NCBI RefSeq assembly: GCF_030272615.1
Contig: NC_081409.1
Location: 18,168,260-18,230,259, forward strand
DNA: 62,000 nucleotides
Direction of reading: 5' to 3'
Source of the DNA: Cryptomeria japonica
Taxonomy: Eukaryota > Streptophyta > Pinopsida > Cupressales > Cupressaceae
The notes under the pieces: generated by a model
Told to the model about the DNA's origin: nothing
Databases searched by the model: none
Seen by the model: only the letters and a program-made list of their open reading frames with translations
Translations under genes and position numbers: made by a program
Shown: positions 1 to 11,500 of the stretch, one piece after another
Position numbering within the stretch: position 1 is the stretch's first letter
Layout: every line of letters begins with the position of its first letter

Positions 1-1518
1 ACTCAAACTATTTTGAGAATGCAGTCCTCTCTAGCACAGTTACAACAGACTTTAAATAACACTCATGTGTTGGCCAATAGAGATAAATTAGAATGTACTA
101 GAGATGAGCCAATGCTTATGATTGAGCTTGCTCAATCATACAGCCCATATGATGACCCTCACATTGAGCGTTTTTTATAGGACTTTATCTCACACTATCT
201 ATGGAATGGTTAAATGGAAAACAACAAATAGAGATGTTTCTGCAGTGAATGTGAAATCCATGTTCCCATTTTACATGGAAATGGTTGTGGTTAGAAGATA
301 TCGGGTCACTAGATGTGAGGATCCTATTGTCGCACCATTCATATATCCTAGATGGTTGGTGACACATCATATGTGGTCGTAGAAGGATGAGCTGCCACAG
401 TATTTCTACAAACAATTGTATGCAGAATTTCATCTAGGATATGATGTTGATTACACAAACTTTCCACGACATACTGGCCAGGGTAGGGGCAGATTTGTAG
501 ATAGATTTAGACACCATGATACACAACCCCCTAGTAAGAGGGAAATGGTGGGTCAGAACCTTTTGGTTTTTCTGAAAGCTTTGGATTTGGTCACAGGTGA
601 TGCTAGTGATATGGCAGCTGAGGAGGCACGTGTTGGCATGTATTCTAGCATTGCCAACATTGCTACTCAGGTTGATGAGATGACTTCTGATCACATGGGG
701 AGATATATGTTGTGTTCTCACATTGCCCCTATTGTTGATGAGACAGATCCATTTTATGACCCATATATTCGTTATGAGCTATCATTGCATGTAGAGATCA
801 CACATTTACCGGAGGATCGTCTGCGCTAGATGAGCTCCTATTTAGTTAGTGATCTTGTGGATGCTTATCAGGCTCTCTCTACATTACATGGGATCACTTC
901 TCAGTAGCTACCTAAGTTCATTGGATGAGTACTTTAGAGATCCTTGACTAGTACCAACCATGGTGGAGGAGATTCAGAGCCTAGTAGTTCTAGGCAGGAG
1001 GATATTTTAATACCTCCCACAACTCCCGAGAGTACAATGCATCCTACACCACAGACTCCAGGAGTTCGGCGATGATATTTTTCATCTCTTCTTATGGATG
1101 ACTTTATTGATCCTAATGTTGTGTCATTACACTCTTCAGAGATATATGGTATCGGGCGTGCATTCAAGGAGAGGAATAAGGTAAGAAACTGGAAATTTTG
1201 ATTTTAACTCAGTTGTATATATAAAGTTTCTATGTATTCACTACCACTAACATATTTTTAAAATTTTAAATATATATTACAGGAGATTATGATGGACGCG
1301 AGATATGGAGATTTTCAGGCACCATGTGATCCTATTCATTAGGATACACAGGTAAATTTATATTCAAATTTAAATTTAAATTGATGTGTCTTATTTTTTT
1401 CCTATTCATCAGGATCCACTATATATATAATTTTTTTAACATGAAAATTGTGTACACAACATAGGCCCCTAGAGTAGGCAACGGATCAAATCGGGGATCG
1501 AGACAGGGCGCGACATAG
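1..1518 (+). pseudogene. Unidentified spliced gene, 3' part, broken
   Basis: I do not recognise this family. Reading starts in frame 1 at the window edge and runs to about 174, then continues in frame 2 from about 179, so there is a frameshift. The frame-2 part carries stops at 380-382, 827-829 and several more between 905 and 1075, many of which could be former Gln, Arg or Trp codons. Between them the translation is clearly protein-like: a basic/aromatic stretch, a segment rich in Ala/Asp/Glu, then a Pro/Ser/Thr-rich linker. Two introns fit GT-AG rules in phase 0: 1181-1282 and 1352-1464. The last exon, 1465-1518, encodes a short Gly/Arg/Ser-rich tail ending in TAG. It converges on the transposase pseudogene at 3229-6383 and may be the second gene of the same transposon; that link is inference. 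The 5' end lies outside the window. Confidence 0.5.
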
Positions 1519-2560
1519 CTCATTATATTGTTATATAACTGCTTGCTTCTTTTATTATGTATATCTGACATTCTATTATACATGTTGTGGACATCTCTAT
1601 TATACATGTTGTGGACATTTATATATATACATGAACTGTGGACATTGCATTTGTAGTCTTATTTTAGACATTATACCTAGACATTTCATACATGTTACAT
1701 GTTTATCTAGACATTTCATGTGTTACATGTTTATATCTACATTTCATGGGTTGTACACATTTATTTTATGTGTTACAATGAGCTCTCACTCTGAATTAGG
1801 TGCACACTCTCACTCTCCTAATTCATCAACACCTTTTTAATATCTATAATTTATTAATTAGTACATAATTTAGTCGAAAAAGGATGTCTTAAGGGGATCA
1901 TAATACATGCTAAATTAGTATTCAATTTCTAAGAACTCATTATTATTGAATTTATCTACTTAGTTGTGCTACGTGTTTATAGAAATTTCATAATTTTGAG
2001 TTACATGTTAATAATATGTGTTACATTTCAATTGGCTTGATATGCAAATCATTTATACATTTCAATTAGATTGATATGCAAATGATATATACGAGGTTTT
2101 ATGGTTGGTATTGGTACTGGTATTTATATAAGTTTATAGATCATTCTAGTAGGTTGTGGAAATATTATTAACAATATTACATGTTGTGTTTGTTCTAACA
2201 CTTAAACTTTAATGGTGATGACCACAAGTAGTATGGGATGCTTGCTTTTCTTCACAACTAGTACTGAAGTAAGAGCTAAGTTTGATATTAATCTAGAGTT
2301 TAACATTATTTAAGACTACATCCTAGGACTATATCTAACTTTTCTTAAGGGGATGTCTTAAGGGGATGTTAATGAAAAATCAAAATGTATTTTCTAAATC
2401 AAGTAATATAAATAATCACTAATAAATATGAGATGCAATTATGACTAGTGCCTTGTTCTTAATCAAGAAATATAAATAATTACTAATAATTTCTTAATCA
2501 AGCAATCTAAATAATTACTAATAATATAATTTAAGTAATATAAATAATCACTAATAATCT
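1519..2560. repeat. AT-rich spacer with degenerate short repeats
   Basis: No gene is seen. From about 1565 to 1770 variants of tacatgttgtggacat and gacatttcat/gttacatgttta recur. From about 2398 to 2560 the phrase aatataaataatcactaata recurs with small changes, at least four times. These are diverged short tandem or shuffled repeats. Confidence 0.5.
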
Positions 2561-2645
2561 AATGTAACAAAGAAAGGAATTTACATGTGTGTGAACTCGT
2601 GAAAAATCGAATAACAATGTATATATAATTTATCATACTTAGTTC

Positions 2646-2965
2646 ATAAGGGGATCTAAAATTAGGACCTATTAGGATGTCTGAAGGGGATGTCAAAAGA
2701 GTATGTCTTAAGGGGATGGCCAAAGAGGATGTCTTAAGGGGATGTATAACATAAAAGAATACATTTAAAAGCTTTTCAACCAAGCATGCATATGTAACAA
2801 TTTATATAATTTAGCATACTTCACATAAGGGGATCTAAAGTTATGACCTATTAGGATATCTTAAGAGGATGTCCAAAGGGGATGTCTTAAGGGGATGTGG
2901 ACAAAGATGATGTCTTAAGGGGATGTCCAAAGCGCATGTCTGAAGGGGATGTATATCACATGTAA
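2646..2965. repeat. Minisatellite-like unit around ggatgtcttaagg
   Basis: A unit of about 24 bp, roughly ggatgtcttaaggggatgtc followed by caaag, is repeated in two clusters (about 2670-2745 and 2850-2955). Each cluster is preceded by a similar phrase, gacctattaggat. Single copies also occur at about 1882 and 2348-2375. The repeat lies between the 3' ends of two convergent broken genes. No coding potential is evident. Confidence 0.7.
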
Positions 2966-3228
2966 AAGCACATGTATGTATGTAATTGAAGAATACATAA
3001 AATCATAAATATAAAAGCATTTCAACCTTGAGCATGCATAACAATATATGAAAACCATTGTTCACCATGTCAAAAAAAAAAAACTAGATATGATCCAATA
3101 TTCAAAAATCATCTCTAAGTTTTAATATGGTCCAAAAATATATATATCCAGTCCTAGTTCAAATTAAACATGAGTTCAAACTCTAGTTCAAATATAAAAG
3201 TATGAGCTACAAAAACAAGTTAGATAGC

Positions 3229-6200
3229 CTAAGTTAGCTCCTGATACATATAGCCTGGATCCTCTCTATCTTTTATTATCTCCAAAAAAATTTCATGTTC
3301 TTCAAAAGGTAACCTCCACTTTTCGTTGCCACGTCCTTTTTTTGGCAATGTCTCAAATTGTAGCTTTGTCGCTATAACCAAGTGACTGTAATGTAGAACT
3401 GTTTTTCCAAGCATGTATTCAATAATTTGAACACCATTTTTGTCTATCTTAGTTTGCTGATAATAGGTGCCTTCTATAACAACTGAACCAGTTGGATATG
3501 ATTGTCCATCACCGTCTATAGTTACTTCTGGCAATTTGAATTTTTCTTTCATGCATCTTAGTAGATAATAATATACACCTTCCACATTGTCAGGATCCGC
3601 AACTACAACAAAAATATCACCTACATGTTTGTACATCCAGATGACACCATATAAATTTAAAACAAAAGTAAGATGTATCTATAAAATTTGAACATGTCAC
3701 TACATGATCTAAATTAAAACTAAATAAAAGAACATGTATGCATGCACGCACCTGAAACGACTAAATCAGAAACACGTTCATAATCAGCTGAATATATAGG
3801 ATCATGAATGTCTATGTCATTTTCATCATCTTCATAAGGAGGCATTCTAATTAACTCTTTCATATCCCATTGTGAGACATGTCCATTTGTAATATTCTCA
3901 CATTGACTCATTGGATTGTCCTCAACACAGTCAACACAAAAGCATGATTTTTCTCTTGCTTGAATCAATGGAGGCTTGTGGTGTCTTGTAGTCATCACTT
4001 GATGTAAACTTCTAATACCAAAAATTATTTCACAATTATAAGGACTAGATCGATCAATACCTGTTACAAATATGAAATGATATTTGCACATGTTAAGATC
4101 AACTACTTTAGGATAAAAGTGAAATGCAAAGCTGATGAAATTTTTTAAGAATTCTTGAGAACAAAAATATTTTACCTTTCACTTCCCAAAAATAACGTTT
4201 GTTGTATGGCGTGTCCCAACTAGCAAAATGAATTTGACACCATTCAACAATTTTGTTTGCATTCTCTATGTTATTACCTACATAAAAAGAACTTAGAGAT
4301 GTTGTTATGTGCACTTCTTTTTAAATGAAATTATATTAAGAAATAGATACAAACAAATTGAAAACAAAATTAACAGTACCTACAAGTTCATGTTGGCGAA
4401 GTGAACGCTTCACACATGCTCCTTCTCCATCATGCTCTCCTTTTCTGTGTCCACTTTCAAACAAATTCCATAGAAACTTAACATTGTGTCTAGCATGTTG
4501 CATGGATAGCCAATTAAAGGCTTTTGCAGATTTAAATTATCCTGGTCCATAAAGTTGTATGTCATGTACATGTACAATTGAACATTTAAAAAAAAAATTA
4601 TCAAATTGATATCAAATACAAATTTACATATAAATGCAAATGAATTGAAACTTATGTTCTCACCTGCACAACCATCTGACCAAATCCAGTGTTGTGAAAC
4701 ATTTATCCCACGATTTGCAAGATCTTCAAAAAACATTGCAGAACAATGAGCTACATAGCTCCTATCATGAACCTTATCATTGTTGATATAGAAATGAACC
4801 TCCTTGATGAAAATGCATTCATTTGGATCAGTACAGTTTTCTACCCCATCCACATCAAATTGTGCATGTCTATAGGTCACTTGCACAAATATTGCAACTT
4901 GATCAGAATGATAATATTGAGCTTGAATCTGCGATTGAGGGGAAAATGTATAGTTCTTAGAGAAATCTACAATTGAAAGAATACAACCAGGTGGAAAACA
5001 ATTTTTGGAATCATGAAATTGTTTAGCTTGCTATCGTGCACCATAGCAATGTTGGATATGTGGATAAATCATAGTACGAAATATGTTCATAAATTCAAGG
5101 TAGGGCAATTCACTCTCCTTCAATGCAATTTTTTTGGATTCATCTCCTGACTTAGTTTGATATGTCTCATATTGAAATCTATTCCACAAAACTGGCATTG
5201 AAACATCAATATTCTCAATTTGTAATGGAAATTTTTTCAAATCTCCACAATCAATTTATGTACTTTTTATACAATGTACTTTGAAGTCATCTAAATCTTT
5301 TGATTTATCACATAAAATTGATTTCACAAATTGTGTCGTACTTCCAAGGATGACCATATCTGGATTAAGTACTTCAATAGTTTTTTTATATGACTCTAAG
5401 TATAGATGAAACTCAACATGATTTTGACAACAACAAGGTTCACGTACCTTATTTATGCGTACAAAGCAAGGGTGCAACCTCTCAAACATTCTCTGACATA
5501 TTTTCATATCTGAAAATTCTTCCTTGAATGCTTCAAATAGTTCACTTTGTGTTGTATCTACAAAATGTTTAGGATATGAAATCTTCATACCAGTCTCTTC
5601 ATCTTTCATCTGTATAGTGTCCCTTCTATTGGAAGAAACACGGGAGTGGCTGGTCCAATATTCGATGACCATTCTTCTTACATCTTCAGAAATTTTGTCT
5701 TTTCGAGGAAGTCTACAAATATTTACCCAATTCATTTCAATGTTTTCATCTAACATATTTCTCCTCCTAATATATCTTTGAACAGTTTTTCTAGATATAT
5801 GCAGTAATTCATAAATTGTTGTAACTTGTCTTTTATGTGACAACCTCTTACTAGAAATCATAGTCATCAACGCTCTACGTGCAGCACTTGAATCAGCTCC
5901 TCAACTTGTGGTATCAATAAGGTTCAATGCATCTTTCAAATTTGCAACTATTGTTTCTTTTACATGACCTCCTGAGATTTTCCTATTATCGACACCCAAC
6001 AACTCCAAAATAGGAGTCATTTCTCTTTTCCTGAATAACTTTATAAATAATTGTGTTCTCCCAACTGTAGATCTTTTTTCAAAATATTCCTCCCACATGT
6101 TTTTGCAATGCAATTTAACTGTGCTCTCAGGTACAATGTGTTCAAATGAAATTTGACTAAAAAGAGAATCCCCATTCATCTCCATCAAATTTCTCATGAT

Positions 6201-6383
6201 AGAAGAAAAATTTGTACCTTGACTAGTACTAATTTCTTCTGCTACTTTAGTTGCATCATCTTCAACATCAACAAGATCTTACTCAACATCAACAAGTTGC
6301 TCTTGATTACGTTTTGTATGACCTTTCTTTGAATCATCCCTTATACGATCATATTTTTTTGCTCTATTTCTTTTATTCCCCAT
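3229..6383 (-). pseudogene. DDE transposase-like gene, five exons, five stops
   Basis: A cut-and-paste transposase-like protein of about 894 codons. Exons on the minus strand are 6383-4664, 4541-4380, 4277-4176, 4060-3752 and 3620-3229. All introns (102-131 bp) follow GT-AG in phase 1, and the frame holds throughout. The start at 6383 gives a basic N-terminus. Residues about 185-207 look like a helix-turn-helix (SRKTVQRYIRR). Candidate catalytic acids are D473 (SIVDFSKNY), D570 (WSDGCAG, followed by FKS) and E609 or D611 in GHRKGEHDGEGACVK. A Cys-rich segment (SCFCVDC) follows. The SDGCAGQFKS and GH-K-DG-GA-VK signatures recur in eukaryotic DDE proteins; I cannot name the superfamily with certainty. 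In-frame stops are at 6279-6281, 5901-5903, 5256-5258, 5031-5033 and 4537-4539. The last sits where Gln is expected after the second Asp. No frameshift is needed, so decay looks like point mutation only. Confidence 0.8.
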
Positions 6384-6419
6384 TACATAAAGTATTTAAA
6401 TTTTCTTTCCTAAATTCAC

Positions 6420-6600
6420 AAGTGAATTCTCCTTAAGAAAAAAAACTCCTTTGCAAAAAATCACCTCCTCAATAAAAAAGTCACCTCCTTCGAAAAAATT
6501 GCCTCCTTCCTTGAAAAAAATCAACTTCCTAGAAAAAAAAATTGAAGATTTTATGAATTGTTTTTTGTTTTTTGTTTTTAAAAAATTAAAAAGTCACCTC
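6420..6600. repeat. A-rich short repeats upstream of the transposase
   Basis: Irregular repeats of tcacctcctt plus a run of A recur five or more times. They lie just 5' of the transposase start on its strand and could be its promoter or a subterminal repeat zone; function is not shown. Confidence 0.4.
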
Positions 6601-6611
6601 CTTAATATATG

Positions 6612-6735
6612 AGGGAAAGGGTGGGGAAGTGAGCGGTCACTTTCCCACACGACCGCTTGCAGAGGGTCCCACCACTTGGCGGACTCGGTCGAGTCCTACT
6701 CGGTCGAGGCTACCTATGTGGCATCCCACATGGCA
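6612..6735. repeat. GC-rich cluster of palindromes
   Basis: In otherwise AT-rich DNA this block holds ggaagtgagcggtcactttcc (near-palindrome), two direct copies of actcggtcgag (itself nearly palindromic), and atgtggcatcccacat. This is the kind of structure found near the ends of DNA transposons, and it lies 230-350 bp upstream of the transposase start. A matching terminal inverted repeat is not visible; the other end would lie left of the window. From 6740 to 7022 I see only AT-rich spacer. Confidence 0.4.
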
Positions 6736-7027
6736 GCCTACTCAACAAAACCCCCCCAATTTTCAGAACTTTCAAGTTCTGCTAAGAATTTGACTATCAT
6801 ATTTTATTTTATTTTAAAAACTAAAAATACCCTTTTCGAGAGCTCGGAGTAAGGAACGTTGATATATAATTTTTATAGAATTTCAATTAGAATTAGTATA
6901 TTAAAATTACAAAATACTACAGGTAGGTATATTAACATTCGAGAAGACTCTGATTCGGAAAAACAAAAAAAAATAGTAAATCATATCAGAAAAATTTAAA
7001 AATTATATATAACACTAGAGGAGAGAG

Positions 7028-8481
7028 TGTTGGCAATATAACAAGGATATTGAGAAGGTTGTTGATGATTATGGACACAACTGATTAAAGATGTTTTACT
7101 ATCTTGATATTATTATTTTGTCATTGATGTCAAGAAATTGATTTTCTAATTCAGTATGATGTTGCCATATCTTAAGAAATATGATATGAAGATTATAAAG
7201 AAATCGGTAAAGACATAGGAAAGAATATGATGAATAAAGGGATAAGTTATTCAATGGGCAACTCTACCGAGTCAGACAATGATGAGATATTGATGTTTTA
7301 GATTGTTTTAACATCATACATATGTTGTAAAATGTAAAGGTTAATACTACACTATGTTATCAGCCAAAGAACCTAGTCGGTAAACCCTAAGGTTATCACA
7401 GTCGGTTAATGAAGACAGAATGTCTACCGAGTAAAGTTAGTATTCACCGAGTTGTAACCGAGCTATAACAAAATGCATTAAATGTTTGCATGTGATATTT
7501 AATGAAATAAGCTGATGAGTTGGAGCAGATCAATGATTGGCAAGTCGTGGAAGAAGTTTGTTAACAAATCTAAGGCAATGGAAAGTCAGCAAGAAGATCT
7601 ACAGCTCAGATTGAACCGCATTACCCTAACACAAGTTCCAAGATGATTGTGCAAGTTCCGAGGCAAGGTAAAACATTTTTCAGATCGTAAGATACAATGA
7701 ACCTGGAAAAGATTGAAGATTTGATGGCTATGATTGATCATGGGAAATGTGATCAAGGAGATTAAGCGGTTAGATGATTGTTTATAAATAAGGAACTGTT
7801 GATAAATAGTGTATGCACAGGGATGCTACATAATGATCACCCAGCATAGAAGCTTGAAGACCTGTTGGAATAACAGAGTATTGATGCCCAGCAGATAGAC
7901 AAGAATAGTTCTATGTCTAGATTGTGTTGAACACATAAGAATCTGCTTTAGCATTTTAGATGTAAAGTTGCAGGTAGATTGTATTACTGTTAGCTTGTGA
8001 AAGTAACAAGAAATCTCTTAACCGAGTGGACTTAACAGTCTTATAAGTAAATCCTCTAACAAGGTGACATTCTAAATGAGTGTTTGAAATCCTTTGACAA
8101 GGTCACTTCTAACAAAGTGAAGATCCTAACAGATCTGAGGGAAATCCCTTAACCGGGTCACATCTAGCAATGTGTTTTGTAATCTTTAACAAGATTGGCT
8201 TTTAACCGAGCATACTCTAGAAGAGTATATTTCTTAGTGGGTCCGAAATCCCATAGTGGTTTTTCCCTATTTGGGTTTCCACGTTAAATCTGGTGTTATG
8301 AGGTTTATATTGTTCATATGCTTTTGAGTTTGCATGTTTGACAGTTTTTATTCTATGACTGATATATGTTACCGAGGTTGAATCTGATGTTTTCATTGAT
8401 GATTAAGTTTGTATGATTCACCCCCCCCTCTCATCTTGTTGGCTATCGGATCTGTACTTATATTAAGTATCAGAACTATCA
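7028..8481 (+). repeat. 5' LTR of copia element 1
   Basis: It begins TGTTGGCAAT and ends AACTATCA. A TATA-like box, tttataaata, is at 7781-7790, so U3 is about 750 bp. The R/U5 part contains several degenerate copies of an aatcc(t)ttaacaaggt phrase and the motif gtggtttttccctatttggg near 8255. A C-run (cacccccccctctc) lies shortly before the end. Confidence 0.93.
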
Positions 8482-8483
8482 AT

Positions 8484-8496
8484 TGGTATCAGAGCC
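8484..8496 (+). promoter_or_regulatory. Primer-binding site (initiator tRNA-Met)
   Basis: tggtatcagagcc starts two bases after the LTR end. It matches the usual plant copia site complementary to the 3' end of initiator tRNA-Met, where minus-strand DNA synthesis begins. Confidence 0.93.
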
Positions 8497-8545
8497 TTGG
8501 ACTCCGAAAGGAAAGTTTAAAGGCACTTGAGTTAAAGATGCAAAG

Positions 8546-11500
8546 ATGTATAAGAGGGATGCACCTAAGCTGAATAAGTCAAGTTTCTCTACATGGCAGA
8601 AAAGGATGAAGCTACATCTATCAGGAGTTGGAGAATATGCTATATACTATCTAGAGAATGATTTTGTTACACCGAGCACCTATCCATTGACTATGGAAGA
8701 GATAAAGGCAAAGCAATAACACATTCAAGCAATGATTGAAATAACATCTGCATTGACCGATTCTAAGTTTAATGATCTAGAAGGCTGCAATGATGCGAAG
8801 GCTATGTGGACTAAGCTCATATCTATATATGGAGGAGATGAACATGTTCAAAGAGAAAAAGTTGATAGTCTAAGAGGACAACTTGAATCTATGAGGATGA
8901 ATGAAGGTGAGAACATAACCCAGTACAGTACAAGACTAAAGGAGATTGTAAATCAAATCAAGGGAGTAGGAGGAACTATTGAAGAAAAGGATGTGACAAG
9001 TAAGTTGTTAAGAACCCTTCTACCTGCCTATGCAATCCGAGTCTCTGCAATCAATGAATTGAGGTCTATACCTAATATGCCAGTTTCCTTGTATGCTACT
9101 ATTGGTAAGCTACATGCATTTGAGTTAAGTAATTTTGATAACAGTGGGTCATCGGTAAATAAAGTTGAATCTGCATTTAGTTCTTTTCATCTGAATGAAT
9201 CTAATGATTACAATGAAAGAAAGTATAAGTACTCTAGAGGAGATCATAGTGGAGCAAGTGAAAGATTTCGGAAGAACATGGAGGAGGTACACAAACTGTA
9301 TGAAGAAATCAGAAAGCAAGAAGAGTTTGAAGCACTATTGGCCAAAAGGTTACCAAGAGGCAAAGGTAAGTATAAGGGAAAACTACCTTTGAAATGTTTC
9401 AATTGTGATAAGATTGGACATATGGCTTCTAACTGTCCTGACAAAGATTTCACTGAAAAGAGAGATTACCGAGATGACAGATAGAAAGATAATCATTACA
9501 GAGGTCACCGAGACTTCAGAAGAAGAGATAGAAAGACCTACTTAATTGCTGATGAGGAATCTGAAGATGATAAATCAGATGAGACTGGTACAGAGGAAGT
9601 TGTTTATGTGGCTATCAAGGATGGATCAGATGAAGAAAGGTATGAAGAAAAAGCCCTAATATCTCACATAAACACTAATGATTCTTGGATTATAGATAGT
9701 GGATGCTCACATCATATGACAAGAGATAAACACAAGTTTGTTATGTTAGAAGATTATGATGGAGGCTATGTTAGATTTGGTAATGATGCACCATGTCCGG
9801 TAAGAGGTAAAGGATCCATAACACTTCTTGATAAAGCAAGATGCAATGATGTTTATTGGGTTGAAGGTTTGAGATATAATTTGTTGAGTGTAGCACAGCT
9901 AAACAACACAGGTTACCGAATAGAATTTCATAAAGGAATTGTCAAAGTTCATGACAAAAATGGAAAGTTAGCTGCTACTAGGACACAAAAAAGAGGTAAT
10001 ACATTTCACCTTGACTCTACTCACAACAAGTGCTTGCATGCAAAGATTGATAACACCTGGATATGGAATAAAACATTTTGTCATGTTAATTTTGATAATC
10101 TAATCAAGATAAGTAAGAAGCACAAAGTAAGAGGTCTACCGAGTCTTGAAAAACCTGAGAATGCTATGTGCCGAGGATGCCAAATGGGCAAGATGACAAG
10201 ATCCAGCTTTACAAGTAAGTCCTACACTTCTAAGGGAATTTTAGATCTTGTACACACTGATCTTTGTGGTCCTATGAAAGTTCAAAGTTATTATGGTGAT
10301 AAGTATTTCATATTATTTGTGGATGATTATTCAAGGATGATGTCAGTAATGTTTTTAAAATAAAGATCAGAAACTTTTCAAATGTTTAAGTAGTACAAGG
10401 CTAGAGTTGAAAATGAAACAGGAAGACAACTGAAATGTCTTAGATCAGATAGAGGAGGAGAGTTCACATCTGATGAGTTCAACCTATTTTGCAATGATCA
10501 TGGTATTAAAAGACAAGTCTTTGCACCAAGGACTCCACAGCAGAATGGAATAGCTGAAAGAAGAAACAGATCTATTGTGGATTGTGCTAGAACACTAATG
10601 ATTGAGAAGAAGGTTCCACAAACATTTTGGAGAGAAGCAATAAGCACAGTTGTTTACACCTTGAACTGAGTTCAATTGAAGAAAGGTACTTTGAAGACAC
10701 CTTATGAAATCTGGTATGGCAAGAAACCTAATGTAAGTTATTTTAAGATCTTTGGAAGCAAATGTTGTGTTCATAAAGATGAAAGAAATGACAAGTTTGA
10801 TCAGAAAAGTGAAGAAGGAACATTTTTAGGATATTATTCTAGAAGCAAAGCATTTAAATGTCTGATCAAATCATCCAACAAAATAGTAGAAAGTGCAAAT
10901 GTGAAAATTGATGAATTTGCAGAAAGAACTGATGATAGGAATTCCAAAGAATCAGAAGACTATGATGAATTTGTCTATGTGCAACCGAAAAGTTCTATCG
11001 AGATAACTGTTGAAAGAAATGAGGAAGATATCTAGTTACCGAGTGATGAAGAGGATCATACAGAGCCTACCGAGCCTGTATTAGCCAAATATGTCAGAAG
11101 ACATCATGCACCAAGTCAGATTATAGGAGATAAGGATGATCCAGTGATGACAAGAAACAAACTAAGACAGAACACATGTTGGATATCTGAATTTGAACCA
11201 AGAATAGTAAAAGAGGCATTTAACAGTGAAGATTGGATAAATGCTATGACTGAAGAGATTGATCAAATCAAGAAGAATGACACATGGACACTAGTCCCAA
11301 GACCTAAGGACAAAAATGTAATCGATACAAAGTGGATCTTCAGAAACAAGCTAAATGAGAAAGGAGAGGTCATTCGGAACAAAGCAAGATTGGTTTGCAA
11401 AGGTTATGCCCAAGAAGAAGGAATTGATTATGGTGAGACTTTTGCACCTGTTGCCAAACTTGAAGGAGTTAGAACATTGTTGGCATATGCTGCTTTCAAA

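Noticed and set aside
122-433. Overlapping frames on both strands at the left edge
   Set aside because: The minus frames are shadows; only the + reading continues into protein-like sequence and spliced exons.
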